Shown: one piece after another, positions 36,704-50,820 of the stretch
Position numbering within the stretch: position 1 is the first letter of the stretch
Layout: every line of letters starts with the position of its first letter
NCBI GenBank assembly: GCA_905331475.1
Contig: CAJNYU010001875.1
Span: 268,122-332,121 of the forward strand
Length of the DNA: 64,000 bases
Direction: 5' to 3'
From: Rotaria socialis
Taxonomy: Eukaryota > Rotifera > Eurotatoria > Philodinida > Philodinidae
Position numbers and translations under genes: made by a program
The notes under the pieces: model-generated
Told to the model about the DNA's origin: nothing
The model's input: the letters and a program-made list of their open reading frames with translations, nothing else
The model's database searches: none

Positions 36704-39700
36704 AAACAACACAAAAGAAAATCACCATAAACGACAAGAGTTTTGGAATGGAACTTTAGTTGATGATTATAATTATCTAATGTCGGAAGAACTTATTTGC
36801 CGTTGTAAAGTAAGATAGAAATTTATATGTCGTCGATAAATTAAAAACAAAAATTCTTCTAGGGTTCTCTGACCGAACCGTTTACATCCTTAAATGATCT
36901 ATCTGTTCATCATGTATCTTACAATGAATTTGAGAAACAATTTGGTGAATTATCTCGTTGGTGTGAAAAAATTTACGAAACAATAACAAAAGTTCCATCG
37001 AATGCTTTAACACGTTATCTTCGACAAGTAAATACGAAAAGGTTCTGTTTTCTTTTTTTTCTTCATTTCGTTGGTTTATTTTTTAGAGATATTATGAAGA
37101 ATTGTATGAACAAGGTCTTATGCGTTTACGTCTATTTCATCAATATTCTGATAGACTACATGAAAGATTTCCAGATTTAAAGTCAAATATTCAAGATAAA
37201 ATGATGCGAATTAATCGACAATGGAATCAACTTGAATCATGTTTTATTGATTATTTAGATGAAAACTTTGATCGAATTCTACAAGGTTTATTATCTTAAG
37301 TTCTTAAACAAAAACTAAGACGAAATACGATTTCTATTCTTTAGATTTACATAATGAATTAATTTTATTTGAAGATTGGCTTAGTAGAACAGAAGAACAA
37401 TTATGGATATTTGAATCGTATCGAATTAATGACATTTCAATAGAAGATTTTCAATTTAAGCTTCATCAGCATACGGTAAGACATTTTTAATAGGTGTTAA
37501 AGCTTCTTGTCATATAGGTCAATGTTAAAATAAATTAATTGATTTCTTGTCTTACTTTTTCTTACCTGAGTTTGTTTCATTGTTTCCTATCTAGATATTA
37601 CAAGACGAAATTAAATCAAGAAATAGTCGTGTGTCATCAATTATTGAAATTTGTGAACGTTTAAGAAATGATTATGAACAACAAGCTGAACAAGTTCCGT
37701 ATGATTTAGCAAGCGATCTAGAAAATCGCTGGCATCAAACATGGATTAATTCAGTCGAAATTCAATGCAAACTTGAAGAACGATTGAAGAGTTTACGAGT
37801 AAGTTTTTTTTTCCGTTGGTATTCTATTCATTGACGTGGCTTCACGCGTATTTATTCATCATGAGTACAATATATTCTACCTTGAAAAAGAAATGTTGAT
37901 ATTCTATGTATTGCTGATTACAATACGTAGCTATTGAATAGTATACAAAGCAGAAAGAAATACTGACATTTGTTGTTAGTTAGACTTGTGTTTTATACGC
38001 GTATACTCCATGTCATTATAGTCGTCCGAATGAAGCATGCCTGTATGTGCGCTTACGTATGAGTCTTATGTGTGATTCACTACCATCAGCGTCTTTTATA
38101 ATGTTCTTATCTTCTTTCTGATTAATGCTTCTCCTCTGATAATTAACAAGCCATAGATGATGCCGAAAAGACTTTAGATTATTAGTAGATTGATCTGTAC
38201 GTATATATAAATACACATGTGTGTTCATGTTGATGTTTAATTTTCTTTTTCTATTCATTGACAAGGTGCAGTTCATGTATGCGTATCGCCGTACTTGAGG
38301 AGCCAAGAGAGCGAACGTTCATTTTTTTCCTTCTCCCTTCCTTAAGTTGGTCGGTCTCCTTCTTTTTTTTATTCATTGTCTAACAGTTTCGACCGATGGT
38401 TGCTCAAGCAGGAGGCACAGCAAGAAAAAAAAGAGAGACAAAGCGTTTTTCAGTTGCGATGATTGTCGATTTTTTTCAACAGTTGCATGTTTGCTTCAAT
38501 TTTACTAGGCGATCGTAAGTTTTTTTTTTACTCATTTTCTGCTTCTATCTATTATTGAACAAATAAAAAACGATCAATAGGGTGGACAAGTATAACACAT
38601 GTATACATATATATATATATATATATATCTATGTATTCATATATATGAATGAAATTAAACATACATTTGAACGTTTGTTCGATGACATACTGCAAATAAA
38701 ATAAGAAATAATGTGAATTGAAGGCAATTTGCTCCTATTCGTATAAATTATTAATTATAAACTATAGAACACGATCGAACAAGTTACTAATAATATATGA
38801 TGAACCTTCTGTTTCTTGTCTTTATCTTGAAAGATGACTTGTAAGTATCCAGCAAATTGAATATTGGTTTTTTCTGCTTCTTGTCCGTTTTTCTTCAAAA
38901 GAAACCGATCTGTTGCCCCACAGAAATGATTGACCAATATATTGAAAAGAAAAGTGAAAGTGTTCACTCATCCAGCATGTAGGCTATGTGTGCGTCAGCT
39001 TGTTATTTGTCTTTTAGCATATGCTTGCCATCAGTTCGTTTAACGTTGACATATACTGTAGTAGAGATATAGTGCCTACATCTACAGAAGGTTAAATTAC
39101 GTTTATTTCGCTATATCCTTCGGGATTTCTTCTGTATAAAAATAATTTCGTTAGTTTACTTGGATAAACAGAGCAAAAATAACGTGCTTGAACATCGATA
39201 TAAAATCAGTCATCTGGCCTTCTCGACTTTCTTTCTTGCAAATATATATATATATATACGTATGTATATATGTGTTGATCCGTTTATACGCGTGTCATCA
39301 TCACAAGACATCGTCCGTTTTTAATCTTCTATTAACTATATATAGCTATGTATGTATGTATGCTAGAATCTGTCTATCGAAGAATAACAAAAGAGTTTGT
39401 GTGGTCGAGAAGAAAAAAAAGAGAAAATTGAAGTCGCGTCAAAGATGCAACGCAGACAGGGACAGGAACTGGATACATACAGCGAAGGAGAGTTAAATAC
39501 ACAGACACAGAAAGAGAGAGAGAGAGAGAGAATAGCGAAAAGTAATTTGAATCATTCTCGTCTTCTCTTCTATTGTGCTATACTAAATAGAGTGCCACGG
39601 TCACTGACTATGATTTATATTCACAAGAAGAAGACTAGATATAGATAGATTGGTCTAATAATTGACAGCTAAAAAGAAGATATTATTCATTTTGACCATG

Positions 39701-42700
39701 AAACCAGTTCTACTCAAATGTGTTCTCTGTTATTAGCGTAATTTATGATTATTCGGTGTCTTTCTTTCTTTTCTGTTCGCTTTTCTCAGATTCACACATT
39801 ACAAGATTTTATCCTCTTTTTATTTCTGATGTATAAGTACAATCTCGTACTAGTCAACGGATTTGCGCTTCAACGCTATCACTAGTTCGTTGATGATGAG
39901 CACATGAACGAAACGTTGAATGAATGAATGAATGTGTGAGTAATGATAATGGCAAATGCATGAAGGCTGATACAGCCTGTCAAACGGACAGGAAAAGAGC
40001 AATCGAAGTAAAGATACCGATTATATAATCGGCGTCATTTCTCTTCATAATCTCAAGTTTCCTCGTTTTTCTCTTTTCATATGCGCCTTAGCTTAATAGA
40101 AAATTGTATGTCCTTAGAGAAAGAGACAGACAGTCGGTAGTAACAAGAGCATCAGTAGGATACATTATTGCACAGGTAAGAAAAAAGAAAAAAGAAACTT
40201 CAGCGACCTCGAGTCAGGCTATTGTGAAAATTTATCGCGGAAATTAAACAAAAATAATCTTAAAAAGATCAAAGCAAAGGAAAAACGACCCAATGATGCT
40301 GATTCAGGTTGACTGATTCGGTGAATCAATTTACGTGTTAATGTTTTTTTCAGAATACAACTTCACTTGTTTTAATCAACAACGACGACGAAGAAACTGA
40401 ACAAGAAGAAGAAGATATTATTCCATTTAATTCAAGTGAATACGAAAAAATCCCTCTAACACCATCAAACACGAGTACAGACAGTTTAAATTCTTCACTG
40501 AGCTATCGTAAACGTTCACGATCACCGTTAATACAAAATCCAATCCGTAATTCTCGATCAAAACCATTTTATATCGAAACAAACATGGCAACATCAAAAC
40601 GTCGCATGTCATTAAATCTTTTACCAATAAATTTGCCATCAACATTTTATTATTCATTAACAAATATTAATGATATTGATGTTCAAACAATAACAAAAAA
40701 GCATAAGAAAACATCATCAAAATTAGATATTGGATATGAAACTGAAGATGAAAATAATCATTCAGATAAAAATCTTCAATCCATATACCATATAAAAAAA
40801 AGTCAAAGTGATTATTTTATTGGACAAAATATGACGGATAAAAATATTTTCGTGTCTTTTACACATTCACTACCATTATTTGAACATAATCATCATTTAC
40901 CAACATGGTGGAGACATTCAATAACATCAGCATATGATACATGTTCAAATCCGGATATTGATTTTAGTATTGAAGAAACAAAAAAACAGCAAACAAAAAC
41001 ATCTCTACTTATGTACAGTAAGAAATATACAAAATATAAACGATTGAAATCAACATCTGAACAACCAGCATTATCATCGCCGAGTTCAATTGTAAAACAA
41101 AACAAATCGCCATTAAATCCAACATCGAATTCATATGATGCAAGCGCAGAATATACAGATCCTGAACAATCAGAAAATGATGTTGACGTTTTATCATCAG
41201 ATTTTAATTCAACATCACCTGTTCATCATTATCAAAAATCGGAATCGAAATTCTATAATCGCTATACAACAACAACAACTACAGGATATTCATCGGACAT
41301 GGAATTAGAAACAACAACAACACCATCTGAAACGGAAGATCAACAAATTCAACATTCTGACGAGAAATGTGAGAAAACATAAAAATGTTAACGATTATTT
41401 TGTCTCAAAATAAGTTTGATATTAACTGTTGTAAACAATACGAAGAGAATTTCAGCATTTATTACCCTAGAGAATATAACTAGTGTTGGTTGCATAATTC
41501 ATTTGTTCTTTTTTTCTCTACTCAATAGGTGAAGTGCCACAAATGAAGAACAACACATTGACATTACCGTCGGCAGCAGCTTCAGATGGTCAGTAGAATT
41601 TTTGTTTTCTGTGTTTACCATTTCGTTGAGTAATCCGATCATATATGATTTTTTTTCTCTTTATAGGCTTCGATTCACTTAATACAATAATCAATGAGAA
41701 GATAGAAAGTTCTGAACCTTGTTGGGACGGATATCAAGTAAATGCTTTAATCATAATTTAGACAAGGTTTTCATCATGTTGTTTTTATTATTTAGAATCC
41801 ACTATTTTATCACTTTAATTCTCAAGACATGGATTCCATAGAAACGACACTTAAGTGGGAAGACCAATTTTTAGAAATGGATCAACCAAACTATTCTTCG
41901 TCAGACGACGATAATTATTTTAATAATGAAAACTTCAAATATATTTTACGGGTAAAATAAATATTGATTTCTCATAGGTTATTATTAGACAGAAAAAAGT
42001 GAACGAGACTGATGTCAAGCCTATACTTATCTAACTTTTATAGAAACAATCAAATCAACCTTGAAGCACATCTATTCGTATAAGTTCCATTTTCTTTTTT
42101 CGTTCGCTCGTTTAGCTGTTTTATTCAGTTTGAAACCTTTTAACGTTTCACATCAAGTAAAAATAAATAGTTACATATAGTATAGAAAAAAAAACGAACT
42201 CATTCATATAGGTAGTCAATACGAAATATATACCCTTCATTATTTCAGCTTATAAAAGTGAGTCAATTATTAAAGAGTAATTGCTATTCCGCAGACAAAT
42301 AAACCATTGAATTAGATATTTGATATGAAACATATTTTTTGGGGTGATCTATCAACTCAATCCCTAGAGATGTTTATGATAGCATTTATTGAGCGGTAAT
42401 GGTTATATAAATAAATCAATGCTCAATTATGTTTTAGTTAGAATAAAGCTACTGGCATTTAGACCTTTTCTAAATCAAAAGATTATCTCAAAAGGTATAT
42501 GAAACCGTTCAAATATCACATGACCATCGTTTATTTTCATCAATATAACAAATCTCGCACATGTCCTTTGCTTTGTCTTTATCCCAATATTCCAAAATTG
42601 ATGGGCGAATACTACTACATACATTTTAGTTTGTAAAAATTTAGTATATTCATATCAATTATTTATTACAACTTCAATTCCTTTCTTTCTCTGATTTTGA

Positions 42701-45700
42701 TAGAGAAAGATAAAACAAACTTTTATACGGTATATAGGTATAACATACAGTTACCACTACAGCCGATTTTGACTCGTTCATCAAATGAATGTTTGAAAGT
42801 CTTAAATATTTCTGTTAGTGTAATTTTTTTCAATCGTATAATATTGTCTTAACTAATTTAAACGTGATGAAACACTAACAAGCTAGTAGACAAAAAGATA
42901 AGTATTATCCTATCAGCTGTAAGACCGCTTTTTATTATTGTTTCAAATAAAGATATTATTGCTGAAATCCGAACGTCGGAGGTTCAACGTTTTTTTTTCA
43001 AAATTCAGTGAGCTAAAGAAATCAAGAAAATGTCAAAAACCAATTGAAAAATAGTTTAAATTTCTGAAGATTTTGAAATTCGAAATTCACTCACTCTGAA
43101 TATTCTTCTACACAAGAATATGAAACTACATGAAATCCATTAGACACTAGTCGGGAGTAATAGACTCACGATATATATATATATACGAAAGAAATGCGTA
43201 TGTTTGAACACGCTAGAAGACAGCTCAGCATATGCATTCAAGCATGGCATTAAAACAAAAGAAATTAGATTGTTTTTGCCGTACCAGATCGAAGACAAGC
43301 TAATCAGTTTTTTTCATGGCGACTCGCTGTCAATCAAATTAATTAATTAAGATTGTTATCGTCCTAGAAAAGAACCAATATATTATTTACAAAAAATAAA
43401 GAGTATATGTCATAGAATTAAATGTTTATTTAGTCTTACACACGCACACCATTGATTAGTGTTTATTATTTGCTGAAGAGATTGAGAGTACTATCGTTGC
43501 CGACTATAATAACAATAAAAACTGTTGTGAATAACTTTTCTTATTCGCTCTGATTATTTTCTAGAAGGTAAACATAGTTTTTAGCAGTCCTTGAGAAAAG
43601 CTCACGACATACTCGAACAACATCTAATAACAAACTTTTATTTCCTGCTAGAGAAATTTTATACATATGAATACATTATAAAAAAAAAGAAAACAATGTT
43701 AATTGTCCACTCTCGAAATAATAGATCATTGTGCTTTATGGAGTCCATTATGTTCTTTTTATATATTTCACTTTACGTTACTTTTTTTTTTATAACAGCA
43801 GTATCGAAAATGATTTTATTGGTCGTAACGCCTCTCAAGGATGATCTTTTACATTAGATTAAATCTTATTATTCTATTTCTTTCTTATCGAAAAGAAATT
43901 AGAAAGACTTGACTGTATGCTGGCATTATACCCAGAATAATCGAAAAATTCGAAGTAAAAAGATAATGAGGAAAAGCAAATGCCAAGACACGAAAATCAT
44001 ATGACACTTATCAATACTATTTAGAACACTCAAGACGATCATAGCATATGACCGACTCCACACACGATATTGCTACTTATAGATCACATACGTATGCAGG
44101 GAACAGTTAAAATTTGATTGTTGTTTTTATCAGATCAAAGAAAATGACAATAATAAGAAGCGGTCGACTGTTTCTTTCACTCCCTACAGATGACAAGTGG
44201 TAATGAAACGTAAAATTACTATTTCTTCTGATATCATTTCAAGGACATGAATATGTTTAATACATTCATATCCATGTCTGTTTATTTTGATAGAATAATG
44301 AATGATCATAGGTCAAACATTCACTATGTTTTTTTATTTGTTTCGTTCGCTACTCATCATTTGCATCCTGTACAAAAGTCAGCCGCATGTTTCTTTCTTG
44401 AGATAGATATACACGTCACAAAATATAGATTAATGTCTTACGATTTATTTTATCTGTGGGAAAAAAAGACAGACACGATACTCATATTGAACGTTCTATT
44501 CTTTTTTTCTTCGTTTCTTTTCTTTTTCACATTCTGTTTACTCCAAACGATGAATATATATGCAAAAAAACATTAATACTCGTTCGTGCCGCCATCAAAA
44601 CTATGGTAATTATAGAAATGCGGAGAAAAAAAGAATAGAATAGCAAAAAAATATGACAGCTGCCTTTTTCTTCTCTTTTTTTTTCTTCGACCATCATTTT
44701 TTTCTGCATAGCCGTCTTTTTTTTCTTGGTGGGTTCGTTGTCTTTTCCAAATGTTTGCTAATGTGGGTTGTTAACATTGATCATTGGACTATTAAACTTG
44801 CTTATTTGTCTTTAAAAAAACTAGCAGATGATACAATGCAAGAAAATAATCAGGTATATTTCTATGATCTTAAAATTGGAAAGAAAAAAAAGTCAATTAG
44901 CCACATTGCCGTCAATCGTACGGCTCATTGAATTTACAAAATTTTAAACTTTACTAGTGTTATTTTTATATTTTATGATCGGCCTCGTTATTATTTAATG
45001 TATTGCGCAGATAGGTTAATGAGGTGTTTTTTCTTTTCTCCTGTGCCTACGGATCTATTTCTACTTTCGATAATGTATGATTAAGTCTTGCGATAGTCAC
45101 TTTATTTTTCTATTTCAACACGCTTTTGAACGTTATGTTAAAAATCGATTACTATCTTGTTTCTTTTTACTTGATCTCTAAGTATGTGAATGACAATGGA
45201 TAATTAGAATGTGCATTTATATCATTCACGCCCTCGACGATGAGCTTTTACATATGTATATATCTGTGACACAATCAATGAGGATGATCTTTTTTTTACA
45301 TTTAGAATAACGGCGGTTCATCATCTTCATTGACAGGAGGTTTCACTGGTCTCTTAGAAAACAATCAAGTACTAGATTCAGATTCGGATTTAGATGATTT
45401 CAATTATGTTATAAATGAAACTGAACGACAATTGTATAAGGCAAGACAAAGTTTAGAGAAGAAAAAACGTCAACAACCATTTCCAATTAATGATCGTAAT
45501 CTACGAAAATATGTAAATGAAGCATTTATTATTAATGACGTCTTGTTATTTTGTTTTTGTTTTTATTTTTTAGGATGAAGTTTTAAGAACGTGTGAAACA
45601 AATATTCAATGTTTACAACAGATATTAAAAAATCTTCATCGATCGAAAAATTCACGTCTTAACAGTACTAAAGCTATTGAACAATTACAAAGTAAGAAAG

Positions 45701-48700
45701 TCGCCATCGTCATCATTAAACATTTACGATAGTAATCAAGTAAAAGCAAAATCTTTAAAAGTTTACTACGCCTTCATGAATTTCTTCTAAGATGAAATTA
45801 TTTTCTCTGTGGCTTTTAATGTCGACCACCGGCGGAAATCATCAAATAATAGTTCATCTTAGATAGAAAAACAAATAAATTTCTAATACAATGTGAATAT
45901 CCGAAATACGATAGATAAGAGACATTCTTTCTAATTGATATAAAAGTGGGATGGAGTTTCTATTTTTACAATTGTCCAAGATGTCTTAAGCTTCATTCAT
46001 TATACTTTCCCACACATATTTATAAGACATAAATTATCCGTTCTATCCCATTATCGTTAGATAGACGCCACCTTTCTATTCTTCTCGTGTATATGGCTCA
46101 ATATACATACGCGTGTGTTTATTTAACGTCTCTTTCGTTCATTGTTTCTTAATTTCTTGTCTTTATGCGTCTTTTATACAGACTACTAGTACAATTACTA
46201 ACAGCAGCAGCTCCTATTACACAGACAATGTTCAAGTCTGTCCCCACTTGACAAGAGACAATTAAGCAAAAAGAAAAAGAAAAAGTATAGTTGTACACTT
46301 CGATCAATTAAATTAAGAATATGTATGTGCTTGAATACAATAGAGTAGTTTTATATATATATATATATATAATAAAGGCAGTAAGCATCCGATATAAATA
46401 TTAACATGTTCAGTAGCTGATGACCATAAAATTGGCACGATGTCGCCACTATTATCGTTTGCCTTGAAACGACAAATATTTACTGTACATATCTTCCCAC
46501 TTCAAAATGATGATAATTGGTCAAGATTTATGTATCTTAATGAAGATGCTTGTTTTTCTAATCAATAAAGACATTGTGTAATATGGTAGTTTATTGTACA
46601 TAACATGCACGTGTATCTATGATCGACATGGTTGCTCTTGCGTTCTTGTCGCCGCTCCCTTTTCTTTTTTCGTCTCTCTCTCTCTGTCTCTCTCGTTCTT
46701 TAGTAGTATTGCTTGTTCGATGTAGTAAGTAGCGTGTCCTTCAATAACAGAAAAGAGAAACATAGCAAAAAACAGCGCCACATCCCTATTATTTCTAACA
46801 CAGCTAAATTGAAAGACACAGAGTTGGAAGGGAAACAAAACTATTTCTTTTTCTCTCCGTACTCTTACTTTGTTTACACACGTTTTTCTACGTCAATTTC
46901 AACGTTGTTATAACGTGTCAACAATAATGTAAGTTTCTTTTTGTTATATTGCATCATAGAATGCAGAAGGTCAAATAGCCTAAGATATTGAGAATGAAAA
47001 GCCAAATGTTAAGCAGATTTAATTGTTGATCAGTAGGAATACTTTGAAGCTTAATACTCACTTCATCATCAATACAGGTGACAACGTATTCTATCTTTCT
47101 TGTCGACTTCTTATTTATTTAATCCTTTTTTTTTATTTCTTTTGCTTCTTATTATTTGTATTCGATGTGTATGAGAGAATTTCATTGTTCACACTTTCGA
47201 AAAAGTTACCTGTACTTTATATACGTATATATCTATATGTATACAGTAGAGATTGATCTTTTATTGCTTGCATTCATCCATCCATATATACATACAAACA
47301 TTTGATGAATGATTATCATAAATTCATCAATATATATATATATATATCGGAATGTTTATGACTGTTCAGAAAATACATCATTTTAGTTCGAAATGTTTCT
47401 AAAGTACAAAAAATAGATGAGAGATAACATCGATGTTTCTGTCTAATGTATTGTTTAAAACATTGATGTGCTTTAATGATTGTAGTTGATACATTCTTTT
47501 GTTCAGTACTCTTATTCATCTATTGTGTTATATACTTAGATATTATCTTTATCTATTTTATCATGTGAAGGAATTTATGTAATGCACTTTTCTTTTTCTC
47601 TAAACACTCTGCACACGATGACCATTTGATCATATCGTTTCTTTTTATGGACAGAGATTTTTGTTTTTGCGTTCTATTATCATGCCCATCTTCTTTGTTA
47701 TTGTTCTCGAAAAGTTGATAGCTAACGACCTATATGATTAATATCTAAGAAAAAATTGATTTCATTTTTTTGCTTATTACTAACTCACGAACTCTAGATT
47801 TAGATATCCGAGATCGTATTTTTGCTACAAAGAATAAATCTCTATATATCGATGTAGTGAGTATACTATCCGATAGGTGATCTAAGACAATTGATTATTC
47901 ATGAGTTGCTAAGGGTCATTCTGTGACTGATGACTACTTAGAAGAAAAAAAGGATTGACTAGACTTTGTCTAGGGATTTACCTTTTATCTATATTAAATT
48001 TGCCTATCAATAAGGTTAGATCATCGTTTGAAACAATTAATATTTTTATTATCATAGATTGAGACAATAGAAATACTAGTTATGGTCAATCCTTCAATCA
48101 AATCTACTACTACTACTACTATCTATTCTTGCATTCTTACTCTCGTGTTTTCTGTTTTTAACACAGAATATTAATTATTCTTGAAATTGAAAAGCTCATG
48201 TGATATTAGAATGTTACATTTTGTAACAAAAATAATAGCAGTATATCATATGTGCACCAGATGCCACATAACTCCCGTAGTTTATTCTAACCTTTCATTG
48301 TTTACCGCTTTTTTGCAGCTTATTTATCTGGTTGGCATGATATGCAACAACAAGTTAATGATGATCGAATACGTGCACGTCAATTATTATATATATCACA
48401 AGAGATTACAAAATTGAAACTGCGATTAGATGAAGAACTTTCTCGTATCGATTCCATTCATAATCGTGATCATCCGTGGTTAGATGAAAATTCCCTAGTT
48501 GAGTTAATGCGTCGTATTAATTATGAAATTGAATCTGAACAAGATTCTCGACAAGTAATAACTTCGACATAATTAAGTGAAATGATACATAATTTTATTA
48601 TCACTTCTTTTTTTCATATAGAAATTAGCTTCCTATCTCACTGATATTCATCTTGCCGAAGAACATCTTAACGAATATCGAATGTCAGAATTAAACGATT

Positions 48701-50820
48701 TATCAACAACGAATATTGATGAACATTTACATAGTTGTCGTCTAGCACTTGAACAACTTACTGATAAGTAAGATCTTTTTCTTTGTTTGTTTTATTTTAC
48801 TACGCTTATTCTGTCTGTTCTATTCAATTTAGAATGGACACATATCAAACTCAATTACGTACACTATTAACGATTGTTGAAAGTCTCCTACCTATTGAAA
48901 CACAGATTGAACAAAAATTGACAGCATGTGAATATAATAATAATTATTCAGTAATAAATCATTTACCCGTGTCTTTATCATTTTGTAATGTTGTTTTTTT
49001 TTCTTCTTGCTTTTATTTAGGTTGAATCTCATGATATTCAAAGATTATTTGATAGATATGAAGAAACAATGAATAATGTCAATTGTTCAATGGTATCATC
49101 GAGTACATTATATTTAAAATTGAAAACACATTATGCATATAAATTAGATTTATATAAAAAAATGTTGAATGATTTCAATAGAAAAACTCAATCAAAACAT
49201 GTTTCATTTGATGGTTTCATTAATTTGAATAATAACAATTCATCCGTTATAAATAATTCTTCGACTTCTCAATACTATACGTATGATACAACTCATAATA
49301 TACAGAAAAAGAAATCTCAACGATCAGAAACATATACAACATCAAATGATATTAATCGTAAGTAGTCTATAAGGACCTTGTTGTCATCAACAACATTCTG
49401 AAGTCAAACAGGCGACTACTAAGAAGAGGAAACTAGCGATTGTAATATTGCGAAGATCAAGCTCTTGTAGAACATTAATGAAAGTTTTGTTTTAAAATTG
49501 CAAACCAAATACTGTATTCCTCGATCAATCTCCCGTTTACGTTTCTATTAATACCTTCTATTGTGTGACGTTGAATTGCCAGTAGATGGCACCACATTCA
49601 TTGTAGCCATAATAAAATACAGGGATGCTAACAGCACCAATTCACATATAAATTCTAGATAGTAACCTCTAATCATACACATCTTTCCATTCTGTAGTCA
49701 TAAACGATTGAAAAAAACTGACAGTCATCTTCGAAAATATTTTTATGATTATTTTCTAGCAAATTATGTCAATGATACTTCATCAAAACAAAGTTCTACT
49801 TCGTCCTATATATCTGATGATTATAAAGTTTTATATATTGAAACAGTTATTGAAGTTGCTAAACCTGTTTTTTACCAACAAATAAATGATACAATGACAA
49901 CAATAAACACAGAGCATCATAAACAAACTCCGCAATCCACAACTAAAACTCAGAACATATCCGAGTATCATCAACAAATTCCACAATCCACAAATAACAT
50001 TCAAAAAGTAACAGAATATCATCAACAAACTCCTCAGTTCATAAATAAGACTCAAGATACAACAGAATATTATCAACAAACTCCTAAATCAAGAAATACA
50101 ACTCAAAACACAACAGAATTTTATCAACAAACTCCTAAATCAAGAAATACAACTCAAAACACAACAGAATATTATCAACAAACTCCCAAATCAAGAAATA
50201 CAACTCAAAGCACAACAGAATTTTATCAACAAACTCCTCAATCAAGAAATAAAACTCAGAACATAACAGAATATTATCAAAAAGCTCCACTATCCACAAA
50301 TAAGACTCAGAAAGTAACAAAAACTATAAAACAAATCCATGAATCATCTGACGATGAATTAAATAAAACCCCGGTGAAACAATTAAGATCAAATTATCAG
50401 AAAAGTAAAGTTCAACAACATATGGATAGTGGCATTGAGTATGATCATATATCTTCTCCACCTTCAACATCATCTTCAACAATATTTAATCAAGCACATA
50501 TAAACAATAACAAAAAATTGTTATTTCCTTCCATATCAGCAGATTCAAGTCAAAATGAATCAACATTGACTCATCGTGTACATTCATTGAAAACAAAATC
50601 TATGAGTAGTGATAACATGCACAAAAGTGATGCAACAAATTCATATTGGGATCGTTTAAAAAGAATGTGGTTTCGAGCACTTCTATTAGGACTGTTTCTA
50701 TTATTTCTATTATTTCTGATTTATTTTTTTCGACTTGATGCATGTTCAAGATCAACGATGATTCGAACAGTTTGTGAAAAAATAATATATGTGGAAAATC
50801 AAGGTTTACCGACTATATGA
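36704..50820 (+). CDS. Nesprin-like nuclear-envelope protein with spectrin repeats and KASH-like anchor; 5' end unresolved
   Basis: In-frame exons: 36704-36809, 36863-37027, 37087-37285, 37345-37476, 37595-37798, 40354-41368, 41529-41588, 41667-41737, 41796-41951, 45306-45512, 45574-45691, 48319-48554, 48622-48767, 48833-48950, 49021-49357 and about 49698-50820. Early and late exons are helical with spectrin-type Trp and Leu positions (RINRQWNQLE, EDWLSRTEEQLW). A Ser-rich, probably disordered exon (40354-41368) sits between them. Eight 17-residue repeats precede a C-terminal membrane segment (FRALLLGLFLLFLLFLIYFF) and a 29-residue tail with two Cys that ends GLPTI. This is the KASH layout: outer nuclear membrane anchor with a luminal tail that binds SUN proteins. 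The canonical PPPT end is changed. No actin-binding CH domains are seen. The first exon lacks an ATG at its edge, and the last join has a phase conflict. Confidence 0.75.
37799..40353 (+). other. Long intron (2.6 kb) of the nesprin-like gene
   Basis: Contains TA microsatellites (about 38606-38628 and 39240-39257), polypurine/polypyrimidine stretches and a GA run near 39510-39531. No exon or transposon end was recognised. An internal promoter for a short isoform would be possible here but is not shown by the sequence. Confidence 0.55.
38606..38628. repeat. (TA)n microsatellite
   Basis: An uninterrupted AT/TA run in the first long intron of the nesprin-like gene. Confidence 0.85.
41952..45305 (+). 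other. Long intron (3.4 kb) of the nesprin-like gene
   Basis: No supported gene inside. A possible mini-exon just before 44853 (frame reading DDTMQENNQ, followed by gtatat) was considered, but its phase does not fit either neighbour. Open frames at 43591-43857 and 44247-44576 are hydrophobic, T-rich artefacts. Confidence 0.55.
45692..48318 (+). other. Long intron (2.6 kb) of the nesprin-like gene
   Basis: A GT-AG intron ending ttttttgcag before the LSGWHD exon. It has TA microsatellites near 46352 and 47329 and a CT-rich run near 46670-46692. No gene or inverted-repeat element was seen. Confidence 0.6.
49912..50319 (+). repeat. Eight in-frame 51-bp repeats (17 residues each)
   Basis: Units start at 49912 and every 51 bp after that. 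The consensus starts EYYQQTPKSRNTTQN. Units four to six (50065-50217) are nearly identical, while the outer ones are more diverged. The array lies in the luminally anchored protein's cytoplasmic linker, about 330 bp upstream of the membrane segment. Confidence 0.92.

Noticed and set aside
44820-44855. Mini-exon of the nesprin-like gene (frame DDTMQENNQ)
   Set aside because: Possible lengths from the nearby acceptors are not multiples of three, while both neighbouring exons join directly in phase 0.
49831-50320. Minus-strand frames opposite the 17-residue repeat array
   Set aside because: They are periodic because the sense strand is a tandem repeat. They have no independent support.
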